From Litoribacter populi (GTDB lineage Bacteria > Bacteroidota > Bacteroidia > Cytophagales > Cyclobacteriaceae), in NCBI RefSeq assembly GCF_007483685.1, contig NZ_VMKN01000001.1, forward strand, positions 2,854,442-2,918,441: DNA of 64,000 nt, read 5' to 3'. Every line of letters starts with the position of its first letter. Position 1 is the stretch's first letter. The notes beneath the pieces were generated by a model. The model did no database searches, was not told where the DNA came from, and was given only the letters and a program-made list of their open reading frames with translations. Below are positions 34,084 through 43,462 of the stretch, one piece after another. Position numbers and translations under genes: made by a program.

Positions 34084-36438
34084 ATGAGAAAACAATTCTT
34101 TTTGGGCCTGTTTGCTGCCCTAAGTATGCAGTATGCCTCGGCCCAAACCAGTGACCTATCGGTTCCTAAAATCATGCAGGACCCCAAATGGATGGGCACC
34201 TTCCCCTCCAAAGTGCAGTGGGACCAACAAGGTGAAACCGTCTATTTCGAATACAACAAAGAGGGTGATCCAGCAGACTCCCTTTATAAAATTCAGGTCT
34301 CCACCCCCACCCAAATCGAAAAGGTAAGTCTGAGTGAAAAAAAATCCCTTCACCCTAATGGAGGAGTTTTTAATAGGGACAGGAGTAAAAAGCTATATGT
34401 AAAGGACGGATCACTTATGCTCCATGATATAGCCAAAAATGAAAGCCAAACCTTAGTCGACCTTGGTAATCGTATCAGCAACCCGATGTTTGTTGGGGAG
34501 CATATTGCTTTTGAATCAGGACAAAACCTCTATACCGTAGAAGCATCCAGCGGTAAATTAAAAAAAATCACCAACATCAATTCCGGCTCCAGGCCAAAAG
34601 AGAAAAACGGGGATAAGTCGGAGAAAGACAAGTGGCTGAAAGAAGACAACCTGGAACTATTACAGGTGATCAAAGAGCGTGAGGAAAAGAAAGAAAAATC
34701 TGATGAATACAAAAAGCAAACTACCGATAAAGAGAAGTTTACTTTTTATGCCGATAACAAAGGGGTTAGTAGTCTTTCCTTATCCCCAGATTTAAAATAT
34801 GTGACCTTCACCTTGGTGGAGCGAATCAGCCCAGAGGGAACAGATGTACCCGATTATGCCGATGCGACTGGCTACACTGTAAACTTGCCAGCAAGACCAA
34901 AAGTAGGCCAAGATGCCTCAAAGATGCAGTTGGCCGTATATGATCTTGAGCGTGATACTGTAATCATAACTGATATGAGTACTCTTGAAGGCATTCAAGA
35001 TCTCCCTGATTATACATCAGACTATCCGGATAAGGAATGGGAAAAGAAGGACCGGGAAGTAATACCTGCCAAGGTTCACTTTTCAGAGGACAGCGAGCAT
35101 GCGGTATTGAGCATCAGGTCCCAGGACAATAAAGACAGGTGGATAGCCAAACTAGACCTACAGGAGAGCAAGATCAGCACATTGGACCGGCAGCGGGATG
35201 AGGCTTGGATTGCAGGACCTGGAATAGGGTATGCTTTTGGTGGAGGGACCTTCGGATGGTTACCCGACAATCAGCATGTTTACTTTCAATCTGAAGCATC
35301 AGGGTATTCACACTTATACCTATTAGACATTAATACGGGACAGAAAAAAGCCCTGACCCAAGGTGAATACGAGGTGTTTAACCCTAAGCTTTCCAATGAC
35401 CAAAAACATTGGTACCTGACCACTTCTGAAGTACATCCCGGAGAAAGACATTTTTATAAGATGCCGGTAATGGGAGGAGAAATGGAAAAACTCACTCATA
35501 TGGAAGGCAACAATGATGTTTCCCTTTCTCCAGATGAAAAGCACATGGCCATTTTGCACTCTTACAGCAACAAGCCATGGGAATTATATCTTCAGCCTTT
35601 AGGTGAGGAAGAAGCGCAACAAGTGACCGAAGGTCAATCGGAGGAGTTCAAATCGTATGAATGGAGAGAACCTGAATTGGTTCAATTCCAAGCTGAAGAT
35701 GGAGAGATGGTATGGGCAAGGCTTTACAAGCCCGAAGTAGATAAAAGCAACGGTGCGGGGGTGATCTTTGTGCACGGTGCAGGTTACCTACAAAACGTGC
35801 ATAAATGGTGGTCCAATTACTTCAGAGAGTACATGTTTCATAATCTGCTGACGGATTTGGGTTATACCGTTTTGGATATTGATTACCGTGGTAGTGCTGG
35901 GTATGGCAGAGATTGGAGAACGAGCATATATCGACATATGGGAGGAAAAGACCTTTCTGATCATGTAGATGGGGCCAAGTTTTTAGCAGATCAGCATGGT
36001 GTAGACCCAGAAAGAATGGGCATTTATGGTGGCAGCTATGGCGGTTTCATTACCTTGATGGCCTTGTTCAATGAGCCTGAGTATTTCCATGCTGGGGCGG
36101 CGTTGAGATCTGTCACCGATTGGGCGCACTATAACCATGGCTATACTTCCAACATTCTGAATGAGCCAATTAATGACCCTATTGCCTATAGAAGATCTTC
36201 ACCCATTTATTTTGCCGAAGGCTTACAAGGACACTTGCTTATCGCACACGGTATTGTGGATGTCAACGTTCATTTTCAAGACGTAGTAAGATTGGCTCAA
36301 CGATTAATTGAGCTGGAGAAAGACAATTGGGAAATGGCTGTATACCCTGTGGAAGACCACGGTTTTGTGGAACCAAGCAGCTGGACAGATGAATACAAGA
36401 GAATCTTGAAACTCTTTAATGACAATTTATTGAAATGA
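34084..36438 (+). CDS. Secreted S9 family prolyl oligopeptidase (DPP IV-like)
   Basis: 784 residues from the ATG at 34084. A signal peptide (FFLGLFAALSMQYASAQ) is followed by an N-terminal beta-propeller (about 25-530). The C-terminal alpha/beta-hydrolase domain has GVIFVHGAGYLQNVHKWW, DIDYRGSAGYGRDW and the nucleophile elbow GIYGGSYGGF with Ser651. Asp726 (GIVDVNVHF) and His759 (VEDHGF) complete the likely triad. Members cleave peptides after proline or alanine outside the cytoplasm. The stop overlaps the ggt start by 4 bp, so the two are co-transcribed and translationally coupled. Confidence 0.93.
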   Translation: MRKQFFLGLFAALSMQYASAQTSDLSVPKIMQDPKWMGTFPSKVQWDQQGETVYFEYNKEGDPADSLYKIQVSTPTQIEKVSLSEKKSLHPNGGVFNRDRSKKLYVKDGSLMLHDIAKNESQTLVDLGNRISNPMFVGEHIAFESGQNLYTVEASSGKLKKITNINSGSRPKEKNGDKSEKDKWLKEDNLELLQVIKEREEKKEKSDEYKKQTTDKEKFTFYADNKGVSSLSLSPDLKYVTFTLVERISPEGTDVPDYADATGYTVNLPARPKVGQDASKMQLAVYDLERDTVIITDMSTLEGIQDLPDYTSDYPDKEWEKKDREVIPAKVHFSEDSEHAVLSIRSQDNKDRWIAKLDLQESKISTLDRQRDEAWIAGPGIGYAFGGGTFGWLPDNQHVYFQSEASGYSHLYLLDINTGQKKALTQGEYEVFNPKLSNDQKHWYLTTSEVHPGERHFYKMPVMGGEMEKLTHMEGNNDVSLSPDEKHMAILHSYSNKPWELYLQPLGEEEAQQVTEGQSEEFKSYEWREPELVQFQAEDGEMVWARLYKPEVDKSNGAGVIFVHGAGYLQNVHKWWSNYFREYMFHNLLTDLGYTVLDIDYRGSAGYGRDWRTSIYRHMGGKDLSDHVDGAKFLADQHGVDPERMGIYGGSYGGFITLMALFNEPEYFHAGAALRSVTDWAHYNHGYTSNILNEPINDPIAYRRSSPIYFAEGLQGHLLIAHGIVDVNVHFQDVVRLAQRLIELEKDNWEMAVYPVEDHGFVEPSSWTDEYKRILKLFNDNLLK

Positions 36439-38162
36439 TTAAAAACTTAAACATTAAAGGGCTGCCAGCAATGGCGGCCCTTCTATTAATTCTTTTCTCC
36501 TGCAATCAACCTGGCACCAAGCCTGGTGAACGTGGGATAGAGGGATCTGCAGAAGTTGGGGTGCTGGCAGACAGCGCTATGGTAGTATCAGCACACCCTT
36601 TGGCTTCGGAGGTTGGCGTTGAGATTCTTAAAAACGGCGGAAATGCAGTAGATGCCGCTATTGCCGTTCAGTTTGCGTTAGCTGTAGTTTTTCCCGAGGC
36701 TGGCAATATTGGCGGCGGGGGATTCTTTGTGATCAGGGATTCGGAAAGGAATTATGAAACACTGGATTTCAGAGAAAAATCACCAATTAAATCTTCCAGG
36801 GATATGTTTTTGGATGAAGACGGTGAGGCCCAAGCTAAAAAAAGTCAAAGAGGGCATTTAGCCTCTGGCATTCCTGGCTCTGTGGACGGAATGGTCAAGG
36901 CATACGAAAAACATGGTTCCCTCCCTTGGGCAGACCTGGTGCAGCCTTCTATAGATTTGGCAAAAGGGTTTGTTTTGACCGAAAGGGAAGCCAAGAAATT
37001 TATAAGGGCTTCTCCAACATTCAAGGAGTTTTCAACAGTAGATCCGCTACAGTTCACTGGAAGAGAATGGCAAGAAGGAGACACCTTAGTTCAGGCCCAG
37101 TTGGCCCAGACGTTGACTTACATCCGAGATAATGGTCGGGAGGGGTTTTACAAGGGTCCGGTGGCAAATGCAATATTAGAAGAAATGGAGAGAGGTGGGG
37201 GAGTATTTACTCAAGAAGACTTGGACCAATATGAAAGTGTATGGAGAGACCCATTGATTGGCAACTTCAAAGACTACAAACTCATCACTATGGGACCACC
37301 TAGCAGTGGAGGAATAATAATTCTGCAGATGTTGGGCTTGTTGGAAAAGTTTGAGGTGAATCCCAATCCAGATAACTTTGCGGAATACTTCCATTTGAAG
37401 ACCGAGCTTGAAAGGAGAACTTATGCTGACAGAGCTGCTTATATGGCCGATGCGGATTATTATCCGGTACCAGTCAAAACCTTAGTATCCGAAGAGTATT
37501 TGGCCCAACGTTTCCAAAACTACGATCCGGAATTAGCCACTCCATCTAGTGAGATCCTAGAAGGAGAAATCCTTCAGGAATCCGAGGAAACCACCCATTT
37601 TTCCATTGTTGATAAGAATGGTAATGCAGTATCGGCCACTACTACTATCAATGGCTCCATGGGGTCTTATGTAGTCGTGGATGGGGCAGGATTTCTCTTA
37701 AACAATGAGATGGATGATTTCTCCATCAAACCAGGTTTTCCCAATATGTTTGGAGTGCTTGGGGGTGAAGCCAACAAGATCGAACCAGGCAAAAGGATGC
37801 TGAGCTCCATGACGCCGGTGATCATGGAGAAAAATAACGAATTGTTTATGGTAGTAGGCACACCGGGAGGCTCTACCATTCCTACCTCTGTATTCCAGAC
37901 CATTGTAAACGTAACCGAGTTTGACATGGGCATGCAGCAAGCAGTCAGTGCCCGAAGATTCCACAGCCAATGGCAGCCTGATCATATTTATTTTGAAAGA
38001 GGAAAACTGGATGAGGAACTCAAGGCTAAGATGGAGGCCAAAGGCCATAAATTCGAGGAAAGAGGGCCTATTGGCAGAGTCGACGCTATCTTGGTGAGAG
38101 AAGACCGTAAACTTGAAGGCGGGGCTGATCCGAGGGGGATGGATACGGCAATTGGTTACTAA
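36435..38162 (+). CDS. ggt: Gamma-glutamyltransferase (lipoprotein)
   Basis: 575 residues. A lipoprotein-like signal peptide ends in LILFSC (Cys23). Family features: ADSAMVVSAHPLASEVGVEILKNGGNAVDAAIA, EAGNIGGGGFF, LDFREKSP, and the autoprocessing site SEETTHFSIVDKNGNAVS with the catalytic threonine at about 386, then TTTINGSMGS and a substrate-site MLSSMTPVI / GTPGGSTIPTSV region. It hydrolyses or transfers the gamma-glutamyl group of glutathione and related peptides outside the cytoplasm. It pairs with the upstream S9 peptidase (4-bp overlap), which suggests joint peptide or glutathione scavenging. Confidence 0.96.
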   Translation: MIKNLNIKGLPAMAALLLILFSCNQPGTKPGERGIEGSAEVGVLADSAMVVSAHPLASEVGVEILKNGGNAVDAAIAVQFALAVVFPEAGNIGGGGFFVIRDSERNYETLDFREKSPIKSSRDMFLDEDGEAQAKKSQRGHLASGIPGSVDGMVKAYEKHGSLPWADLVQPSIDLAKGFVLTEREAKKFIRASPTFKEFSTVDPLQFTGREWQEGDTLVQAQLAQTLTYIRDNGREGFYKGPVANAILEEMERGGGVFTQEDLDQYESVWRDPLIGNFKDYKLITMGPPSSGGIIILQMLGLLEKFEVNPNPDNFAEYFHLKTELERRTYADRAAYMADADYYPVPVKTLVSEEYLAQRFQNYDPELATPSSEILEGEILQESEETTHFSIVDKNGNAVSATTTINGSMGSYVVVDGAGFLLNNEMDDFSIKPGFPNMFGVLGGEANKIEPGKRMLSSMTPVIMEKNNELFMVVGTPGGSTIPTSVFQTIVNVTEFDMGMQQAVSARRFHSQWQPDHIYFERGKLDEELKAKMEAKGHKFEERGPIGRVDAILVREDRKLEGGADPRGMDTAIGY

Positions 38163-38214
38163 GTACGAAGTTAGAAATACGAAGTATGAAGGAAAAAATA
38201 CATCGCTGAAATAG

Positions 38215-38287
38215 AAAACCGCAGAGGCGCAGAGTTCGGAGAAAAATTATTAATCTCTGTACTCTCAGCGCCTCTGCGGTTTTTTTT
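38215..38287. terminator. Bidirectional terminator made of an inverted CGCAGAGGCGC repeat
   Basis: AAAACCGCAGAGGCGC (38215-38230) pairs with GCGCCTCTGCGGTTTT (38268-38283) at the ends of a 73-bp element with an inner AGAG/CTCT pair. T and A runs on both sides suit both converging genes, ggt and the OmpA-family gene. Confidence 0.85.
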
Positions 38288-38299
38288 ATATAGACAAAT

Positions 38300-39937
38300 T
38301 CAGTCCAATATGACCATTTCAACCCTTCTATTTTTGTTCCGACCTTCTTCCGTTTGGTTTTCGGAGATAGGCTTGGTACCACCCCAGCCAGATACTCGGA
38401 TGCGCTCAAATTTTACTCCCGCATCTATCAATAAATTTCGAATCATGCTTGCACGGCTCATGGAAAGCTCCTTGTTGAGTTGAGGATCGCCGAGGTTATC
38501 GGTATGGCCTTCGATGCGTACTTTAAGCTCAGGATTTTCCTTCATAAAGGAAGCTAACTTCCTTACATTCTCCAACGAACTCACGTCCGTCAAATCAGCT
38601 GTTCCGCGCTTGAAGAGGATGTTTTCCAGCACAATGCTATTACCTTTGGCTGCCGGGGTCAATAATACAGGATCTCTGAGTTCGATCAGATTCTCTTTGG
38701 TGTATGTTTGCGGAAAATACCCTTTGGCAAAAATGGTCAGCTTCTCCTCCCCTTCCATTTCATCAATTTCCTTCTTGCTAAGCACGATCTCTTCACCGGC
38801 CTTAACTACTCTAATTTGGTAATCAACTTCTTTCAAAGTCTGAATGTCCAAAACATTTATCGACAAGGTTTTTGGTCCTGTAGATCGTGGAGCGGTATTG
38901 GTGACCGTTCGTGCCTTTACTTCCTCTACGGCGACCTTTTCCACTTTCCTCGGTGTTTCGGGTAAGGGGACTTTTGTTGGAATTACAGAAGTTGGCACCT
39001 CCTCTGCCGGAGCTTTGGTAACTACTACAGGAACTTCTTCAACAACAGCTTCAGCCATTTGCTTTTGCATAACATCAGCAATCATCAAATCACCAAAACC
39101 TTCACTGTTTTGCGTGGAAGTGTAAATGGCCAGATTATCAGAGGAGTTTGCCAATATATACCCAAGCTCCACCCCTGAGGTGTTGATTTCCCCAATGGGG
39201 GCCGGGGTAGTCCAATTTTCCCATGATTCATCCAATCGGGTGGAGTAGAAGACATTCCTTCCACCTTCACCCCCATGGCCGTTAGAAGAGAAATAAAGTG
39301 TTTTGGTATCCTCGGATAAAGATGGGGTCATTTCCTGCCTGAAGGTATTGATTTGAGGACCTAGGTTTTGAGGAGTACTCCATTTTTCGTTTTCAAAGAA
39401 ACTCACATAGATATCCTCATTTCCGTAGGAGCTAAAAGACTCTAAGGTCATGACCATAATTTTACCATTAGCGTGTAAGCGGGCACTGAAATGATCAGAA
39501 TTGGTCCGGAAACCTAAAATTTTAACCATTTCCCCATACTGCCAGCCTTCGTTGCCTTTATAGTATCGATGGATCCCTTTTAGCTTCTCCTTCCCGTCAT
39601 GATAAACCAAGGCCTCATCGTTGGAAGGGAACCCGACTAATACGTCATTTCCTTTTGTTGAAAGGGCAAGAACCTGCGTAGGCGAGAAATATTCTCCAGA
39701 TGCCCCAGGTCGGCTCATCCAAATATCACCTGCGTCTTTTTCCCCCCCTTTATTTTTTGGATGGAATCCCACAGAAAAATATAAATCTCCATTGGAGGCC
39801 AATACGGGGTGTTGTTCGTCATACTCCGTGTTGACATTGTTAAGATTTATCTGCTGTGCCTGGGCGCTGCCCAAAGCAGAAAAAGCAAGCATTGATAAAA
39901 TGCCTGCTTTTTGAAAAGATTTCTTTATTTGAATCAT
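38300..39937 (-). CDS. OmpA family protein with PD40 propeller repeats
   Basis: 545 residues. A signal peptide (about 1-27, ILSMLAFSALGSAQA) is followed by PD40/WD40-like beta-propeller repeats (HPVLASNGDLYFSVGFHP, EMTPSLSEDTKTLYFSSNGHGG). A linker rich in valine, proline and glutamate follows. The C-terminal OmpA peptidoglycan-binding domain (about 435-545) has LKVRIEGHTDNLGDPQLNKELSMSRA and RNKNRRVEMVI. It likely ties the outer membrane to the cell wall. A T/S-rich segment separates the two domains. It ends at the bidirectional terminator and follows the deoxyhypusine-synthase-like gene by 9 bp, so it may share its transcript. Confidence 0.9.
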   Translation of the reverse strand: MIQIKKSFQKAGILSMLAFSALGSAQAQQINLNNVNTEYDEQHPVLASNGDLYFSVGFHPKNKGGEKDAGDIWMSRPGASGEYFSPTQVLALSTKGNDVLVGFPSNDEALVYHDGKEKLKGIHRYYKGNEGWQYGEMVKILGFRTNSDHFSARLHANGKIMVMTLESFSSYGNEDIYVSFFENEKWSTPQNLGPQINTFRQEMTPSLSEDTKTLYFSSNGHGGEGGRNVFYSTRLDESWENWTTPAPIGEINTSGVELGYILANSSDNLAIYTSTQNSEGFGDLMIADVMQKQMAEAVVEEVPVVVTKAPAEEVPTSVIPTKVPLPETPRKVEKVAVEEVKARTVTNTAPRSTGPKTLSINVLDIQTLKEVDYQIRVVKAGEEIVLSKKEIDEMEGEEKLTIFAKGYFPQTYTKENLIELRDPVLLTPAAKGNSIVLENILFKRGTADLTDVSSLENVRKLASFMKENPELKVRIEGHTDNLGDPQLNKELSMSRASMIRNLLIDAGVKFERIRVSGWGGTKPISENQTEEGRNKNRRVEMVILD

Positions 39938-39946
39938 GCTTTGTTT

Positions 39947-40918
39947 TTATTGTCCTAGTACGATCGCAAATACCAATGGAGCAACAATTGTGGCGTCTGA
40001 TTCGATGATATATTTCGGGGTGTCGAGCCCAAGTTTTCCCCAAGTGATTTTCTCATTTGGCACAGCGCCAGAGTAGGAACCATAGGAAGTAGTCGAATCA
40101 GAAATCTGACAAAAGTAACCCCACAAAGGCACATTGTCGCGTTGCAAATCCTGGTGCAACATTGGTACCACACAGATCGGGAAGTCTCCAGCAATACCTC
40201 CTCCGATTTGGAAGAATCCAACTTTGCTATCCTCCGTCGCGTTTTCAGTGTACCAATCTGCTAAGAACATCATGTACTGAATCCCACTTTTAACGGTGTG
40301 TACGTTCTTGATGTCCCCAGATATACAATGTCCTGCGTACATATTACCCAACGTGCTATCTTCCCAACCTGGTACTATGATAGGAAGATTTTTCTTTGCT
40401 GCTTCTAGTAACCAGCTGTCTTTGGGATCAATTTGAAAGGATTCATCCAGCTTTCCGGAAAGCAAAATTTTATAGAAAAACTCATGCGGAAAATAGGCTT
40501 CTCCAGCATTATCCGCTTTTTCCCATTCCTCAAGAATCACGTTTTCGATCCTTCTCATAGCCTCCATTTCAGGGATACAAGTATCGGTCACCCTATTCAT
40601 ATGGCGACTCAATAATTCCTGCTCCTGATCTGGGGTAAGTTCTCTGTAATTAGGAATTCGCTCGTAATAATCATGTGCAACTAAATTGAATACATCTTCC
40701 TCCAGATTGGCACCTGTGCAAGTGATGATCTGAACTTTATCTTGACGGATCATTTCGGCCAACGAAATACCAAGTTCTGCAGTAGACATAGCTCCCGCTA
40801 GGGTAACCATCATTTTGCCGTTTTGATCTAGGTGTGTTTTGTATCCTTCCGCTGCATCGATTAGGGCCGCGGCATTAAAGTGTCTGAAATTATGCTTTAA
40901 AAACGTTGTTACATTCAT
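39947..40918 (-). CDS. Deoxyhypusine synthase-like protein
   Basis: 323 residues. Full-length homology to the deoxyhypusine synthase fold: KMMVTLAGAMSTAELGISLAEMI, IITCTGANLEEDVF, NLPIIVPGWEDSTLGNMYAGH, FFQIGGGIAGDFPICVVPML, and NEKITWGKLGLDTPK with Lys295 at the position of the catalytic lysine (human 'SWGK'). Bacteria have no eIF5A, and bacterial members use spermidine or putrescine with NAD to make homospermidine or related polyamines. So a role in polyamine metabolism is likely but not proven. An OmpA-family gene follows after 9 bp; a histone-deacetylase-like gene lies nearby on the same strand. Confidence 0.92.
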   Translation of the reverse strand: MNVTTFLKHNFRHFNAAALIDAAEGYKTHLDQNGKMMVTLAGAMSTAELGISLAEMIRQDKVQIITCTGANLEEDVFNLVAHDYYERIPNYRELTPDQEQELLSRHMNRVTDTCIPEMEAMRRIENVILEEWEKADNAGEAYFPHEFFYKILLSGKLDESFQIDPKDSWLLEAAKKNLPIIVPGWEDSTLGNMYAGHCISGDIKNVHTVKSGIQYMMFLADWYTENATEDSKVGFFQIGGGIAGDFPICVVPMLHQDLQRDNVPLWGYFCQISDSTTSYGSYSGAVPNEKITWGKLGLDTPKYIIESDATIVAPLVFAIVLGQ

Positions 40919-40965
40919 AGATTAAATGGTTTTATATCGAGTAAAATTACCAAAATAAATACTAA

Positions 40966-40996
40966 CAAAAAAAGCCCGGTCATAAACCGAGCTTTT
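40966..40996 (-). terminator. Intrinsic terminator of the OmpH-like gene
   Basis: On the minus strand AAAAGCTCGGT pairs with ACCGGGCTTT (one mismatch, 40971-40996), followed by seven T. Confidence 0.8.
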
Positions 40997-41019
40997 CCTT
41001 CCTAACATTAAGGAGTTAA

Positions 41020-41634
41020 TTACTTTTTCTCAGTTGTATCTTTTTTCTGAGTATAATGGCTATTCATGCCTTCAATTACAGAGTTGGTTACGTCCAAGCT
41101 GTTTTTGGCATACCATACACCTCCACCTCTAGTATAAGACAAGATCATTTCAAGATTGTTTTCCTCAGCATAAGTGGTAAGGTAGTCTTGGATCTGATCA
41201 TAAACTTCATTGTACAATTCCGCTTCATCTGCAGATAACTCCTGCATCAAATTATCACGATAAGTAACCAGATTTCTTTCTTTAGTCATCAATTCCTCCT
41301 GCTTAGCTCTAGATTGGTTCGGAGTCATGTTGTTGGCAGTTTGCTGGAAATTGGCAACTTCTTGTTCAAAACCTCTTGCCCGGTTTGAAAGCTCACTTTC
41401 AAACTTCTTACCCTTATCGGCAATCTCAGCACTTTTCTCCTTGAAGAAAGTAAAATTATTGATTACGCTGTCGGTGTGGATATAAGCCACTTTAAGGTCT
41501 GAGATAGATACTTCCGTATCGTTACCTTCAGAGGTTGTTGCGTTTGTGTTGGCTGTGTTGCCCTGATTATCACAGGCAGTGAACGCCATGGCTGTTACAC
41601 CTAAAATTCCCAGTACTTTACCTAGTTTTCTCAC
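41020..41634 (-). CDS. OmpH/Skp-like periplasmic lipoprotein
   Basis: 204 residues. A lipoprotein signal peptide ends in AFTAC (Cys21). A low-complexity N/T-rich linker follows, then the Skp/OmpH domain: strand LKVAYIHTDSVINNF, a long charged coiled-coil arm (about 65-160, EIADKGKKFESELSNRARGFEQEV and so on), and a closing strand NLEMILSYTRGGGVWYA. Skp-type chaperones hold unfolded outer-membrane proteins in the periplasm; a lipid-anchored form is common in Bacteroidota. The promoter is recognisable (41663-41692) and an intrinsic terminator follows, so this is a monocistronic unit. Confidence 0.9.
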   Translation of the reverse strand: MRKLGKVLGILGVTAMAFTACDNQGNTANTNATTSEGNDTEVSISDLKVAYIHTDSVINNFTFFKEKSAEIADKGKKFESELSNRARGFEQEVANFQQTANNMTPNQSRAKQEELMTKERNLVTYRDNLMQELSADEAELYNEVYDQIQDYLTTYAEENNLEMILSYTRGGGVWYAKNSLDVTNSVIEGMNSHYTQKKDTTEKK

Positions 41635-41662
41635 TTTAATCTTTAATTAATTCAACTAGAGG

Positions 41663-41692
41663 CAAATATAAACAAACTATTCTTTTCCCAAA
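41663..41692 (-). promoter_or_regulatory. Full Bacteroidota promoter (TTTG-18-TATATTTG) of the OmpH-like gene
   Basis: On the minus strand TTTG (complement of 41689-41692) and TATATTTG (complement of 41663-41670) are 18 bp apart, and the -7 box lies 28 bp ahead of the ATG at 41634. This is the best promoter match I found. Confidence 0.7.
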
Positions 41693-41792
41693 TTTTAAAC
41701 TTTATTAAAGTTGTTAATATAAGTTAAGAATTATCTAAGTATCTATTTCCCAAGGGATAATTTTAAGTCAGAGGTATTAACAGAAGAAAACC

Positions 41793-42695
41793 TCAAAAGA
41801 AGATTTCCTGTGCCAACCTATAGGTATTGGCGTGAGCTTCTAATATATGGCTTAACTTTTCGGAATACCCACCTCCCATGCAGCACATGATAGGAATATG
41901 GTTTTTTTCTGCAAGTTCAAGTACAAATCGGTCCCTTGCCTTGCATCCTTCCAGGGATAATCCAAGTCTTCCCAACTTATCACTTTCTAAAACATCCACA
42001 CCACATTGATAAATCAAAAAGTCGGGCTGCACATTATCTATCAAAGGGGATAGGTAGTTATCCAGGATTTCTAAATATTTATCATCACCAATTCCATCAG
42101 GTAATCCAATATCTAAATCTGAGTTCTCCTTTTGTAACGGGTAATTTGAGGCCCCGTGCATGCTGAAGGTAAAGACTTGTGGTTTACTATTGAAAATCTG
42201 GGCGGTGCCATTGCCCTGGTGAACGTCCAGATCAATGACCAAAACTTGTTTAGCAAAGCCTCTATCCAACAGATAATTGGCCGAAACAGCAATATCATTA
42301 AGTAGACAGAAACCTTCTCCCTTATCGGTAAATGCATGATGGGTCCCGCCTGCAATATTCATAGCACACCTAAACTCCAAAGCGTACATACAGGCTTCGA
42401 CCGAGCCATCCATGATATGGATTTCCCGGTCGACCAGTTCTTTACTTAGTGGAAAGCCCGTTTTCCTGATTTCAGGTTTAGACAATTCAAGTCCTTTTAA
42501 CCTATCGACATAGGTTGGCTCATGGGTATTGAGCAACCACTTATCTTCGAGCATTAGAGGTGTGAATAGATTCTCTTCCCGAATTGTCCCTTCATATAGG
42601 AGTTGTTCTGGCAAGAGGTTATATTTTTCCATAGGAAACCTATGCCCCTCGGGCAAGGGATGTGAATAAAGTGGTGACCAAGCTATTTTAAGCAT
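41793..42695 (-). CDS. Histone deacetylase family (acetylpolyamine amidohydrolase-like) protein
   Basis: 300 residues. All zinc and catalytic elements of the HDAC fold are present: MNIAGGTHHAFTDKGEGFCLLNDIA with the His-His pair, VIDLDVHQGNGTA supplying the Asp and His ligands, FSMHGASNYP, YQCGVDVLESDKLGRL with the third ligand Asp, and MCCMGGGYS with the catalytic tyrosine. The short length and sequence are like class IV (HDAC11-type) proteins. Bacteria lack histones, and such proteins may deacetylate polyamines, lysine side chains or small amides. A deoxyhypusine-synthase-like gene is 900 bp away on the same strand. Confidence 0.93.
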   Translation of the reverse strand: MLKIAWSPLYSHPLPEGHRFPMEKYNLLPEQLLYEGTIREENLFTPLMLEDKWLLNTHEPTYVDRLKGLELSKPEIRKTGFPLSKELVDREIHIMDGSVEACMYALEFRCAMNIAGGTHHAFTDKGEGFCLLNDIAVSANYLLDRGFAKQVLVIDLDVHQGNGTAQIFNSKPQVFTFSMHGASNYPLQKENSDLDIGLPDGIGDDKYLEILDNYLSPLIDNVQPDFLIYQCGVDVLESDKLGRLGLSLEGCKARDRFVLELAEKNHIPIMCCMGGGYSEKLSHILEAHANTYRLAQEIFF

Positions 42696-42738
42696 CTAAT
42701 AACAAATGACACGGTGAGCAAAGGAATGATTTAGCTTT

Positions 42739-43320
42739 TTAGCTTTCTTCCTCATCAAAATCCTCCTCTTCAGCAGACTGAAAAGAATACAATGTGTCAT
42801 CTAATACCAATGTTTCCTCGTTGAAATCTTTAATAAATTTCGCAATCACAGCGTCGTTGATCTCTTCTACATTCAGTGCTCCATCCAGGCCGATACCATA
42901 ATCATGATTAGTGTCTAGGTCTACAAATTCGGATACTTTTACGGCCTCTTCGTCTTCAATATCCATTATAATTTCGGTAATGTACCACCCAATTTCTTCT
43001 TCATGGCTGGATAAAGGCTTAAGATTGCCATTTTCGTCTTCTTCATAATGAATCCCCTCAAAATTGGGGAACTTTTGAGCAGCCTTATGCTCGGCAAGTT
43101 CGTATACCTCACTTGCATGGTGCAGTCTTAGGGTGAAAAGCACGGAATCGTAGATTACTTCTTTATTTTCATAAAGGCCTAAAAAACGGAAATGAACATA
43201 TTCCTCGGAATTATCTTCACTTGGTATGATTTTGAATGATTTTCCGGAAGCCTTCAGCTCCTGCTTGAGGCCTTCAATTGATTCTGGCTTCAACCCATCG
43301 TTTTCGTGTTTGGTGAGCAT
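42739..43320 (-). CDS. Acidic conserved hypothetical protein
   Basis: 193 residues from the ATG at 43320 (MLTKHENDGL). Very acidic, with a tail SAEEEDFDEEES and an internal EEDENGNLKPLSSHEEEIG. The central part has ordered strands (EYVHFRFLGLYENKEVIYDSV, FTLRLHHASEVYELAEHKAAQ). There is no signal peptide, so it is probably cytoplasmic. I do not recognise the family. A possible minus-strand promoter box (complement of CAAATTTA at 43361-43368) lies 41 bp upstream. It ends 43 bp ahead of the histone-deacetylase-like gene on the same strand and may precede it in an operon. Confidence 0.7.
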   Translation of the reverse strand: MLTKHENDGLKPESIEGLKQELKASGKSFKIIPSEDNSEEYVHFRFLGLYENKEVIYDSVLFTLRLHHASEVYELAEHKAAQKFPNFEGIHYEEDENGNLKPLSSHEEEIGWYITEIIMDIEDEEAVKVSEFVDLDTNHDYGIGLDGALNVEEINDAVIAKFIKDFNEETLVLDDTLYSFQSAEEEDFDEEES

Positions 43321-43462
43321 TGTTTGAGATGTTTTCAATTTGAATTGGTGGTTAAGTGAGCAAATTTATTAATACAAGTGATACTTTTAAAAGATACAGG
43401 TTCGCTATAGCATGCATTTCTCAATCAATTAATTAAATTACAACATATTATATAAAAATAAA

